This document shows positions 1 to 7,028 of a stretch of 11,100 nucleotides of DNA, in pieces. The stretch's first letter is position 1; each line of letters starts with the position of its first letter. Made by a program: the position numbers and the translations under genes. The stretch is from Lentisphaeria bacterium (GTDB lineage: Bacteria > Verrucomicrobiota > Lentisphaeria > Victivallales > UBA1829): contig JAGAPM010000123.1 of assembly GCA_017623265.1 (NCBI GenBank), positions 1 to 11,100 of the forward strand, given 5' to 3'. The notes below the pieces were generated by a model. The model made no database searches and was not told where the DNA came from. It was given only the letters and a program-made list of their open reading frames with translations.

Positions 1-1285
1 CTGCCGGCACCACCAGCAGCAGGATCGTAAAGAGGATATTCAGAAGCGTAAACACAATGATCAGCCCGTGATACCAGGTGCCGTAAACTTCTCCCCACTG
101 CCATGATGCAGCAAAAAATCCGGCAGCAAGCGCAATACTGGTAAAAATGCGGCTGACAGCCCCGCCGATCGCCGTGATCGTTCCGCAAAATACCATTGCC
201 ATGACTTTGTTCCCCGGTCGGGCAAGCGCCAGCATTTCCGCCGAAGACTGTACGCCCCAAATGGCGCTGATGATCCCAAGGATAAAATCCCCCAGCACAA
301 ACAAGCCGAGCATGATGTAAATATTGCTGAAGAAAATGGAGGAAAGCAGAATAAAGGGCGCAACGATATAGGTCAGATGCGCAACAAGAATCGTACACCT
401 TGAACCGAAACGCCGGATGAACCACCCCGCAAAAGAATAGCCGAGAACGGATCCGAACATACCGGCGACTGTCACATAAACAATGAGCGAATCCGGCAAT
501 TTCAGTGTAGTCTTCATATAAATATAGGTCAGCGGCATTACAGATGCCATGGCAAAGCCCAGCATGGAACGGTAGATAGAGAAACCAACCAGTGGCGAAT
601 TCTTGATAGAAATGTTTAACGCCTTGAGAACGTTATATTTCTCCTTCCCTTTGTTTTCATCCGGGTTGACCGGCAGCTTTGCCATATAGTGATAACGGAC
701 CAACTGCAGACCGCCCGCCAGCAGCAGAGTCAGCTGCAGCAGCCAGACCGGTGCTTCAAAGCGGACCAACACCTGCCCCAGGAACAGGATCAGTGCCGCA
801 TTCTGTAGTGTATAGAAGAAACGCATCCCGGAGAAAAAGCCGGCACGCTCTTTCGGCAGTAGGAAGTTATCCATATACGGAAACCATGCCGCCGCATGCA
901 GGGGACGGGTCAAGCCGTACATAAACAAGCCGATCAGCACCAACGTACTGGCAATGGAATTACTGAACAGCCAAGGTGCTCCACCCATCACAAGAAAAGC
1001 AACAAACGCCCAGATACAGGACTGCCATGCCGCTTTTTTCAGCCCGATCTTGTCCGTGATCCCGGCAAACGGGATCAGCAGCAGAACGGAAGCCAAACCG
1101 CTCATTGCAGTTGAAAACATGGACTTTGAATTTTCAGCGCCCAGATATTTCTGATAAAGAATGATCAACACGTTCGTGTCGACTACCACTTCCGCAACAC
1201 AACCGCCGAGACAGGAAAAAAGAGCGTATCTTCTGTATTTTTTCCGGTCGGCATCACACAACGTCGCAGCAAAATCCTGCCCCAT
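1..1285 (-). CDS. MFS-family transporter, 3' end beyond the window
   Basis: This is a membrane carrier, probably for a sugar or oligosaccharide. An open frame runs from ATG at 1285 to the left edge, giving 428 visible residues with no stop, so the C-terminus is missing. It is rich in hydrophobic helices across its length. The MFS loop 2-3 signature is visible as G75..D78-K-x-G81-L-K-K, with a degenerate echo in the second half (GWFIRRFGSR, residues 287-296). A polar central loop rich in Lys, Glu and Asn (about 205-222) separates the two six-helix halves. AAGGA (1295-1299) lies 9 nt before the ATG. The start is 18 nt after the GH27 stop, so the two genes are very likely co-transcribed, and the carrier probably imports that enzyme's substrate. 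The substrate cannot be read from sequence; a GPH-type cation symporter is an alternative subfamily. Confidence 0.88.
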   Translation of the reverse strand, partial: MGQDFAATLCDADRKKYRRYALFSCLGGCVAEVVVDTNVLIILYQKYLGAENSKSMFSTAMSGLASVLLLIPFAGITDKIGLKKAAWQSCIWAFVAFLVMGGAPWLFSNSIASTLVLIGLFMYGLTRPLHAAAWFPYMDNFLLPKERAGFFSGMRFFYTLQNAALILFLGQVLVRFEAPVWLLQLTLLLAGGLQLVRYHYMAKLPVNPDENKGKEKYNVLKALNISIKNSPLVGFSIYRSMLGFAMASVMPLTYIYMKTTLKLPDSLIVYVTVAGMFGSVLGYSFAGWFIRRFGSRCTILVAHLTYIVAPFILLSSIFFSNIYIMLGLFVLGDFILGIISAIWGVQSSAEMLALARPGNKVMAMVFCGTITAIGGAVSRIFTSIALAAGFFAASWQWGEVYGTWYHGLIIVFTLLNILFTILLLVVPA

Positions 1286-1303
1286 AATGATGAGTCCTTA
1301 TTT

Positions 1304-2614
1304 TCAGTTAAAAGCAATAAAGATACAGCCGTGTTTCGGAATGCTGACATTCAGGATGCCGTTTTCCGCTTTCAGTTCTTTCTTTTCCCAGATATCGCGC
1401 ATGTTTTCCGGAAATTCCGTAAAACCGAACGCAGAAGCAGGAAGATGGAAATTCATGTCATTCATAGACCGGTTGAAAAGTCCGATCCAACCTCCCTGCC
1501 CGTTGAGACGGTCGCTGCGGCGGATATCTGCATGCCCCCAGCGGTAGATGCACTTCGCACCGCCGCCATTCACATTGCAATCCAGCAGATCCGGATCGGT
1601 CACAAACGCAATATCTTTTTCATCGCTCATGGGCAGATCACCACCATAAAACAGCGGTGAACGGGCAAGTGCGATCTGAGTCATCACGACCCGGTTAACC
1701 ATATCCGTATTCCAGGATTTTCTGCGACAACCGAGAACGGGCTGACATTCCGGCGGGGTTCCCTCCGGCACATGAACCTGAATCCCGCCGATGGGGATCA
1801 TATCCAGGTCGATCCAGCAATCCGGACCACCGAGATTTTCAAACTGCTCCCAGCGATCAAACTTTTTATCCAGATGAGAGTAATCCGGACCATCCCAGAT
1901 ATCACAGGTAATACGGACCATGTTGGCATATTTCTTCAACGCATCCCAGTTTCCGGGGCGGGTCTGCTGTCCGGGGGAGATACTGAGAACGATGGGGCGT
2001 TCCACTTTCTCAATCGCACTTGCAAGTGCTTTAATATCAGCAATATATTCCTGAACATCATCAAACTTGATAAAATCCACGCCCACATAATTTGCCAGAT
2101 ATTCCACAACGCTGTCATAATATTCCTGTGCGCCGGGTTTGCTCATATCGATCCCGGCGCCCATGTACGGAGCGGGCCAGGCGCAGGGGGAATCAAAGTC
2201 AGCAATATCCCGCGCAAAGATCCCATTTGTGCCTTTTACGGGAGTGTTGCGTTCGATCGCCAATGCCGGCAGACCGCGCATCAGATGGACCCCGAACTTG
2301 AAACCGAGGCTGTGGCATTTATCTGCAAGGTACTTCAGACCGTGGGGAAAATGTTCCGGTGCGCCGATAAATCTGCCCCATTCATCAATGAAGGAGGGGC
2401 GGTCCTTGTTTTCGTTGCGGAGTCTGTATGTATCCATGAAAGTTCCATCGGAATACCAACAGGCATCCAGCACGAAAAATTCATATCCATGGGGAGCCAG
2501 TTTTTCGGCAAACGCCTCAATGTTCGCAAGCGCCTGTTCCTCGTTGATGTAAACACCGTAAGAATCGTAACTGTTCCAACCGCGCGGCGGTACAGGTGTA
2601 GACTTTACCAGCAT
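1304..2614 (-). CDS. GH27 alpha-galactosidase-like glycoside hydrolase
   Basis: 436 residues. It is a retaining glycosidase of the clan that removes alpha-galactosyl, or in some members beta-L-arabinopyranosyl, groups. The family opening is clear: PPRGWNSYDSYG (residues 9-20), then LDACW (49-53). The predicted nucleophile is D185 in FIKFDD. The acid/base is D238 in RITCDIWD, four residues after R234, the same spacing as in characterised GH27 enzymes. A third segment, SPLFYGGDLP (319-328), is also family-typical. There is no signal peptide, so it is probably cytoplasmic. The frame extends upstream to 2698, but ATG 2614 is preferred: GGAG lies 8 nt before it and the homologous sequence begins just after it. 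The usual DDCW pair is D50-A51 here, so galactose specificity should not be assumed. It heads a two-gene unit with the MFS carrier. Confidence 0.88.
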   Translation of the reverse strand: MLVKSTPVPPRGWNSYDSYGVYINEEQALANIEAFAEKLAPHGYEFFVLDACWYSDGTFMDTYRLRNENKDRPSFIDEWGRFIGAPEHFPHGLKYLADKCHSLGFKFGVHLMRGLPALAIERNTPVKGTNGIFARDIADFDSPCAWPAPYMGAGIDMSKPGAQEYYDSVVEYLANYVGVDFIKFDDVQEYIADIKALASAIEKVERPIVLSISPGQQTRPGNWDALKKYANMVRITCDIWDGPDYSHLDKKFDRWEQFENLGGPDCWIDLDMIPIGGIQVHVPEGTPPECQPVLGCRRKSWNTDMVNRVVMTQIALARSPLFYGGDLPMSDEKDIAFVTDPDLLDCNVNGGGAKCIYRWGHADIRRSDRLNGQGGWIGLFNRSMNDMNFHLPASAFGFTEFPENMRDIWEKKELKAENGILNVSIPKHGCIFIAFN

Positions 2615-2622
2615 GATTTTAT

Positions 2623-2626
2623 CTCC
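2623..2626 (-). promoter_or_regulatory. Shine-Dalgarno GGAG that fixes the GH27 start
   Basis: On the minus strand GGAG lies 8 nt before the ATG at 2614. The in-frame upstream ATG at 2698 would add 28 residues unlike any GH27 N-terminus. It would also lie upstream of the best predicted transcription start. Confidence 0.7.
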
Positions 2627-2670
2627 GTCATTAAATTTATCTGATTCGAAAAAGTGATATACTTTGAAAT

Positions 2671-2698
2671 ACTTTACCACAGAAAAGAAAATATGCAA
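2671..2698 (-). promoter_or_regulatory. Candidate promoter for the GH27-MFS unit
   Basis: On the minus strand TTGCAT (2698-2693) and TAAAGT (2676-2671) are spaced by 16 nt, which predicts a start near 2664 and a leader of about 50 nt. The -35 box falls in one arm of the 17-bp dyad. The hexamers are only moderate matches to the sigma-70 consensus, so this is a prediction from pattern and position. Confidence 0.4.
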
Positions 2699-2710
2699 AT
2701 TGAATTTGCA
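2694..2710. promoter_or_regulatory. Perfect 17-bp palindrome, probable operator
   Basis: TGCAAATT-G-AATTTGCA has two perfect 8-bp arms around one central base. It lies between divergent genes, and candidate -35 boxes in both directions overlap its arms. A dimeric repressor bound here could block both promoters. The binding protein is unknown. LacI-, GntR- or IclR-type factors are possible, but the AT-rich centre lacks the CG core common in LacI operators. Confidence 0.55.
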
Positions 2711-2733
2711 AAAAATTAAAGTTATGCTATATT
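2706..2733 (+). promoter_or_regulatory. Candidate extended -10 promoter for the aminotransferase gene
   Basis: TTGCAA (2706-2711) and TATATT (2728-2733) are separated by 16 nt. TGC just before the -10 box gives an extended -10 motif. The predicted start is near 2740, with a leader of about 55 nt. The -35 box shares bases with the right arm of the 17-bp dyad. An overlapping alternative uses TTAAAG (2716-2721) and a perfect TATAAT (2739-2744) spaced by 17 nt, so the exact start is uncertain. Confidence 0.5.
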
Positions 2734-2747
2734 ATGGATATAATATA
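2728..2747. repeat. AT-rich inverted repeat over the -10 region
   Basis: TATATTAT, a GGAT spacer and ATAATATA form 8-bp inverted arms. It contains both -10 candidates of the plus-strand promoter. It may simply reflect overlapping -10-like sequence rather than a protein site. Confidence 0.45.
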
Positions 2748-2794
2748 AAAAAATATCTTGCAACAAATAAACAACACTACACAGGAGAACCAAC

Positions 2795-3922
2795 ATGATT
2801 CCGTTCATCGACCTGAAAAAACAGTATTCGCTTATTGAAAACGACGTCCTTGCGGGGATCAAGCGTGTTCTGGACAGCGGTCACTACATCCTCGGTTCAG
2901 AAGTTGCAGAGCTGGAAAAACAGCTGGCTGAATATGCAGGGACCAAGTATGCCCTCGCCTGCTCCAGCGGCACGGACGCTCTCCTGATGGCACTCATGGC
3001 GCTGGAAATCGGCCCCGGCGATGCCGTCTTCACCACGCCTTTCACCTTCTTTGCAACGCCGGAATCCATTGCACTTGTCGGCGCAACTCCGGTCTTCTCC
3101 GACATTGAAGAAACGACCTACAATATGGATCCGGTCAAGCTGGAAGAAGCCATTGAAAAAGTCATCAAAGAAGGCAAGCTCACGCCGAAAGCCATCATGC
3201 CGGTTGACCTGTTCGGTCAGGCAGCCAATTACAAAGAAATCAATGCGATTGCGAAAAAATACGGCATGGCAGTGATCGAAGACGCCTGTCAGGGCTTCGG
3301 TGCGGTCTGCCCCTGCGGCAAGAAAGCCCCTGCCCTCGGCGATATCGGCTGTACCAGCTTCTTCCCTGCGAAACCGCTCGGCTGCTACGGCGATGGCGGT
3401 GCGGTCTTCACGGACAACGAAGAACTGTACAAAAAGATGTACTCCGTTCTCGTCCACGGCAGAAGCGCAGAAGACAAATATGACAATGTCCGCCTCGGTC
3501 TGAATGCCCGTCTTGATACGATTCAGGCAGCAGTTCTCATCGAAAAAATGAAGCTGTTCCCGAAGGAAGTGGAACTGCGTCAGGAAGTTGCAGCTGCATA
3601 CATGGAAGAACTGGCCGGTCTTGTGACTCTGCCCACGATCCTGCCCGGTTACACCTCCGTCTGGGCACAGTTCTGCCCCCGCCACAAGGATTATGTGAAG
3701 ATTCAGGAAGCCCTGAAGGAAGCAGACATCCCCAGCGCAAGATACTACCCGATCCCGATGCACCTGCTGGGTGCCATGAAGTATCTCGGCTACAAGAAAG
3801 GCGATTTCCCTGTGACCGAAGCATGTGCGGATGACATCTTTGCTCTGCCCATGCATCCGTACCTCGATCGCGAAACGATCAAGAAGATCGCCGCAGTGAT
3901 CGCCAGCGTGGTCAAGGGCTGA
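2795..3922 (+). CDS. DegT/DnrJ/EryC1/StrS-family PLP aminotransferase, WbpE-like
   Basis: 375 residues, full family length. These enzymes transfer an amino group to a keto-sugar nucleotide, usually for cell-surface polysaccharides. The fold-type I landmarks are in order: GTDALLMAL (59-67, phosphate cup), D163 in VIEDACQ (contacts the PLP ring nitrogen), and the Schiff-base lysine K193 in FFPAKPLGCYGDGGA. NARLDTIQAA (237-246) follows. The FFP-K-PLGCYGDGGA form is typical of enzymes acting on 3-keto-uronate UDP-sugars (WbpE/WlbC type), which is the best guess; other sugar substrates remain possible. AGGAG (2783-2787) lies 7 nt before the ATG. The gene stands alone, with its own promoter and terminator, between catabolic genes on the other strand. 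By hand count 13 of 15 Phe codons are TTC, whereas a hand-read sample of the GH27 gene is mostly TTT. Confidence 0.9.
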   Translation: MIPFIDLKKQYSLIENDVLAGIKRVLDSGHYILGSEVAELEKQLAEYAGTKYALACSSGTDALLMALMALEIGPGDAVFTTPFTFFATPESIALVGATPVFSDIEETTYNMDPVKLEEAIEKVIKEGKLTPKAIMPVDLFGQAANYKEINAIAKKYGMAVIEDACQGFGAVCPCGKKAPALGDIGCTSFFPAKPLGCYGDGGAVFTDNEELYKKMYSVLVHGRSAEDKYDNVRLGLNARLDTIQAAVLIEKMKLFPKEVELRQEVAAAYMEELAGLVTLPTILPGYTSVWAQFCPRHKDYVKIQEALKEADIPSARYYPIPMHLLGAMKYLGYKKGDFPVTEACADDIFALPMHPYLDRETIKKIAAVIASVVKG

Positions 3923-3938
3923 TCAAAAATTCAATTCT

Positions 3939-3954
3939 CCGGACGGAAGTCCGG
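3939..3954. other. Short perfect hairpin with GNRA-type loop
   Basis: CCGGAC-GGAA-GTCCGG forms a 6-bp GC-rich stem with a GGAA tetraloop, 17 nt after the aminotransferase stop and just before the main terminator. No T-tract follows on the plus strand. It may stabilise the mRNA 3' end or act as part of a tandem terminator. Confidence 0.5.
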
Positions 3955-3958
3955 CATA

Positions 3959-3999
3959 AAAAAATCCATGCAATGCCAAAAGCACTGCATGGATTTTTT
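3959..3999. terminator. Bidirectional Rho-independent terminator
   Basis: A 14-bp perfect stem pairs AAAAAATCCATGCA (3959-3972) with TGCATGGATTTTTT (3986-3999). A further 3-bp inner stem lies past one mismatch, with a 5-nt loop. There are six T at the 3' edge in both orientations. It lies between the convergent aminotransferase and SDR genes and can end both transcripts. Confidence 0.9.
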
Positions 4000-4019
4000 A
4001 TTTGCTGTAAAATAGCGGA

Positions 4020-4778
4020 TTACAACTGCATGCCGCCTGCGACCGGAATATCGGTTCCGGTAATATATGCTCCGGCTTCGGAAGCAAGCAGCAGAGCAAG
4101 TCCGGCGCAATCCTCCGGTGTTCCGAAACGTTTTGCAGGGATCACGGTCATCAGTTTTTCAACAGTAGAAGGATCGGACAGAGCCTCCCGGTTCCGGTCT
4201 GTCGCCATCACGCCGGGCGCAATGGTGTTGAATGTGATGTTATCGCAGGCATATTTCCGGGCGCAGTTCTGCATTACATTGGAAAGCGCAGACTTGGTAG
4301 CGGAATAGACCACCAGCCGGGGTGATTGCTTCCACTGGTTCACGCTGCCGAGAGCGATGACGCGTCCAAAGTGTTTCGCCTGCATGGACGGCAGAAACGC
4401 CTGAATCAGCCGGAGAGAATGTTTCACATTTACCTCAAAATGCGCATCGAAATCGTCCGGTGTGAACTCTTCCAAAGACCCGTACTTCTGCGCAGAAGCG
4501 TTGAGGATGAGGATATCAGCCGGAACCGCTGCCGCAATGATCTTTTCCACATCCACCACATCCGCCAGATCACCGGTCACCATCTCTATGCTCCATCCAT
4601 TGGACCGGGCATTTTCCGCCGTTTCCAGCAAAGCTGCACTTTCTTTTGTTCAGTGCAGGATCACGTGAGCGCCCGCCTCTGCGAGTGCATACGCAACCGC
4701 CTTGCCGATACCGCGGCTGGAGCCGGTGACGAACGCCCGTTTTCCTTTTAATGAAAACCGTTCTGTCAGCGTTGCCAT
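4020..4778 (-). pseudogene. SDR-family oxidoreductase interrupted by an in-frame TGA
   Basis: This is a classical short-chain dehydrogenase, an NAD(P)-dependent alcohol or sugar oxidoreductase. The frame from ATG 4778 to TAA 4020-4022 would encode 252 residues, the usual length, but codon 43 is TGA (4650-4652). Reading through it, all family motifs are present in one frame: the cofactor loop TGSSRGIG (18-25), NAS (93-95), N117, S145 and the catalytic Y158-S-A-T-K162. No frameshift or further lesion is seen, so this is a young nonsense change, a sequence error, or a read-through site. A restart at TTG 4631 has no clear ribosome site and would lack the nucleotide-binding motif. The gene begins 1 nt after the GH10 stop, with GGAG 10 nt upstream inside that gene, so translational coupling is likely. 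It is the last gene before the terminator. Confidence 0.82.
4650..4652 (-). other. In-frame TGA at codon 43 of the SDR gene
   Basis: The codon follows VILH and precedes TKESAALLETA. TGG, CGA, GGA or TGC are one base away, so Trp, Arg, Gly or Cys could be the ancestral residue. Genes in this window use TGA as a true stop and TGG for Trp, so a genome-wide reassignment is excluded. Confidence 0.9.
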
Positions 4779-4779
4779 A

Positions 4780-6234
4780 TCAATCCAGCTCCATGAACTT
4801 CATGCGGATCTCGCCCTTGGGATCGGTCCAGGTGATCCGGTAGTTGCCGCGGAATCCCCGGAACTGGATCCTGCCGCCCTTGCCAGCCTTGAGATCGGCT
4901 TTGGTCTTCCACTCGTTGTTGATAAGATCGTTCAGAACAAAGTATGCGGGTTTCGGCTCCATATTGCGGGTGAAAAGTCCGGAGACCGCCGGTTCGCCGG
5001 GTGCGCCGCAGCCATCCACCACATTCCACCAGGTGATGCCCATCATCTTTTCCGTGCTGAACCAGAGCCGGTACAGGTTGTACGTCATCACCGCCTGGAT
5101 CGCCTGCCCCCGTTCGTCGTTGTTCGGGGATGTGATGGTAATCTCGGAAAGATGGATCGGCAGGTCCGCCTGCGAAAGACGCTTCATGGTCTCCATGACG
5201 ATCTGCGGATCCTGCAGGTCACTCTTGCCGTCGGCGATGTCCAGACAATACTGCTGGTTGAAGAGGTGCATCTGGGCGCCCATAATATCGATCTTGCAGC
5301 CCCGCTTTTTCAGATCGTTGGTCTGATCGGGGTACGGCTGCCCCATGTGGTAATCGTTGATATTCAGTTTGACCCAGTCCGGCAGCAGGGATTCCGCCAT
5401 TTTGAAGGATCGGTACGTGTAGTCACCGGGCATGAGACCGTACACGCTTTTGCAAAGTTTGGAGCCGGGAACCATGGCACCCCGTTCAAAGTCCGCTGCG
5501 CTTTCATTGCAGACATCCCAGCTGTGGACGCGGTGTCCGTAGCGGAAGGCGATCTCCGCAAAGCGTTTTGCCATGGTGGACTGGAGTTCAACAGCGTATT
5601 CGGGAAACATCTGCTCCAGCTGTTCAGCGGAGTAAGCCTCAAAAAGTTTCGCCTGGTCCGGCGCTTTTGAATGATCGTTGATCTCAAAGCGGTCACGCCA
5701 TTCGGCGGGAAGTTTCTGAAGCATCCAGTCCGGATACATCCATCTGTTGTTGCCCCAATAGAGGGGATGACCGTGGATGCGGATGCCTTTTTTTTCGCAG
5801 AAATCAATGACCGGATCGGGCGCGGGACGGCGCCAGTGAGGTTCAGAGTTCGGGTCTTTCACCGTGTTCCAGAACTCGGCAGTATCGCGGAACTGGGGCG
5901 CAAAACGGGGGTTGCCCTCCTCCGGTTCCAGCGTCTTCCAGTAAAACGCCACCGTGGCAGAGTTGAACAGCGTGCCATAAAGTGCTTTATACTTTTCGTT
6001 CCGTTCATCTGTGCCGAGCTGGTCAAAGTTGAAGATGTGGGCGCCGAAGATGAATTTGTGACTGACCTGCTCCACTTTGACATCGGTCCCGGCTTTCAGA
6101 CCTTCGATCTTCCAGTCGGCATCTGCCTTGCGGTATTTTTCAATATTTTCATCGATCTGCTTCTGGACTTTCCCGTTCCAACGTTTCCAGTAGCCCGCCT
6201 TCATTGCTTTCTTCAGTTTTGCATCAAGTGCCAT
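4780..6234 (-). CDS. GH10 family glycoside hydrolase, cytoplasmic (copy A)
   Basis: 484 residues. GH10 enzymes are retaining endo-beta-1,4-xylanases and relatives. The acid/base is E244 in SWDVCNE and the nucleophile is E364 in IHLSEITI. Other landmarks are GHPLYWG (155-161, the GHxLxW motif), LNINDYH (290-296), GAQMHL (319-324) and ITWWNVVDG (400-408). Upstream of the barrel lies a charged stretch and a strand-rich segment ending in HKFIFGAHIFNF (59-70). A small C-terminal module with GRIQFRGFRGNYRITW (454-469) follows the barrel. There is no signal peptide, which is unusual for a xylanase, so it probably acts on short imported oligosaccharides. AAGGAGA lies 7 nt before the ATG. It sits 21 nt after the RraA-like gene and 1 nt before the SDR gene. 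It shares its full architecture with copy B. The substrate is not proven to be xylan. Confidence 0.9.
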   Translation of the reverse strand: MALDAKLKKAMKAGYWKRWNGKVQKQIDENIEKYRKADADWKIEGLKAGTDVKVEQVSHKFIFGAHIFNFDQLGTDERNEKYKALYGTLFNSATVAFYWKTLEPEEGNPRFAPQFRDTAEFWNTVKDPNSEPHWRRPAPDPVIDFCEKKGIRIHGHPLYWGNNRWMYPDWMLQKLPAEWRDRFEINDHSKAPDQAKLFEAYSAEQLEQMFPEYAVELQSTMAKRFAEIAFRYGHRVHSWDVCNESAADFERGAMVPGSKLCKSVYGLMPGDYTYRSFKMAESLLPDWVKLNINDYHMGQPYPDQTNDLKKRGCKIDIMGAQMHLFNQQYCLDIADGKSDLQDPQIVMETMKRLSQADLPIHLSEITITSPNNDERGQAIQAVMTYNLYRLWFSTEKMMGITWWNVVDGCGAPGEPAVSGLFTRNMEPKPAYFVLNDLINNEWKTKADLKAGKGGRIQFRGFRGNYRITWTDPKGEIRMKFMELD

Positions 6235-6255
6235 GGTCTGATCTCCTTATATTGA

Positions 6256-7011
6256 TTAAAAATAGCCGCCTTTGGCAATGATCTCCTGAATGCTGTCGCC
6301 CTGACGCACCCAGGAAAAGATGTCGATCTCATTCTTATCGATTCCTTCCGCCCGGAGCAGAACGGGGTACGCGATCTCCCGGGGGATGCAGAGAACGCCG
6401 TCAATGTCCCCGAAAATAATATCGCCGGGGCGGACGGTCACCTTCCCGATTTTGACCGGGACCTGATAGTGGGTGATCATACAGCGCCCGAGGGAGCCGT
6501 TGCTGGTGCGGTACTTGTAGAACACGGGAAAATCCTGTTCCAGGATCTGCTTGGTATCCCGGATACCCCCGGCGATGACGGCACCGCGGATCTGCTTACT
6601 CTTGGCAGTGGCGGTCATCACGCCGCCCCAGAGAGAGGCTTCCGTATCGGCGGAAGTGTCCCAGACAACCACGCCTTCCGGTTTCATCTCATTCAGCATC
6701 TGCGCCCGGAATGTCATTTCGCCCTCGATCATCACGTTGGGGGCACTTTTGACCGTAAACGCCTCACCGCAGACCACCATGTGATCCCGCAGGGGCATAA
6801 TGTCACTGGGCAGATTCTGGTCCAGCAGGCAATTTTCCCGCAGGACATCGTTGATACAGCCCGTGTAAAGTTTTTCGTAGCGTTCGCAGAGTTCCTTCAC
6901 GGGAATGGGGAATTCCGTGGTTGGAATGTGCTGACGCAGCTTGATGAGTTTATCCAGCTTCATCAGCCCGGCTTCCTGCGCACGTTCGCGCATATCCTGC
7001 AATGATGGCAT
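6256..7011 (-). CDS. RraA-fold protein, probable pyruvate aldolase-like enzyme
   Basis: 251 residues. The fold is shared by the RNase E inhibitor RraA and by HMG/CHA-type pyruvate aldolases; old databases misname it dimethylmenaquinone methyltransferase. Visible motifs are WGGVMTATAK (128-137), AGGIRD (147-152) with the R151-D152 pair that binds pyruvate and metal in the aldolases, FPVF (161-164), and PGDIIFGDIDGVLCIP (195-210). The N-terminal helical extension of about 40 residues is longer than in E. coli RraA. Its place between two glycosidases, near a sugar-acid dehydratase and a dehydrogenase, favours an aldolase acting on a 2-keto-3-deoxy acid over an RNA-decay role; this is an inference. 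AGGA lies 7 nt before the ATG. It is 17 nt after GH10 copy B. Confidence 0.85.
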   Translation of the reverse strand: MPSLQDMRERAQEAGLMKLDKLIKLRQHIPTTEFPIPVKELCERYEKLYTGCINDVLRENCLLDQNLPSDIMPLRDHMVVCGEAFTVKSAPNVMIEGEMTFRAQMLNEMKPEGVVVWDTSADTEASLWGGVMTATAKSKQIRGAVIAGGIRDTKQILEQDFPVFYKYRTSNGSLGRCMITHYQVPVKIGKVTVRPGDIIFGDIDGVLCIPREIAYPVLLRAEGIDKNEIDIFSWVRQGDSIQEIIAKGGYF

Positions 7012-7028
7012 AAGTATTTCCTTTCCAA

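Noticed and set aside
61..363. Minus-strand frame inside the MFS gene
   Set aside because: It lies out of frame within the continuous transporter frame that runs from 1285 to the window edge.
1772..2644. Plus-strand open frame opposite the GH27 gene
   Set aside because: Antisense shadow of a well supported GH27 gene. No family resemblance.
2659..2675. Direct repeat ATACTTT with 10-bp period
   Set aside because: It is only 7 bp in AT-rich DNA and may be chance, though it could be an activator half-site pair.
2615..2698. 28-residue N-terminal extension of GH27 from ATG 2698
   Set aside because: It has no GH27 similarity, the predicted promoter lies inside it, and a good Shine-Dalgarno site precedes the ATG at 2614.
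2897..3856. Long open frame on the minus strand opposite the aminotransferase gene
   Set aside because: Antisense shadow, rich in His, Cys and Phe in an unnatural pattern, with no motif and no ribosome site.
4650..4652. Genome-wide reading of TGA as Trp, or selenocysteine
   Set aside because: The GH27, aminotransferase, both GH10-linked junctions and the GH13 end naturally at TGA or other stops, and TGG is used freely for Trp. No strong SECIS hairpin follows the codon, and no selenoprotein SDR is known to me.
4702..5670. Plus-strand open frame spanning the SDR and GH10 copy A genes
   Set aside because: It crosses two real genes on the opposite strand and shows no domain.
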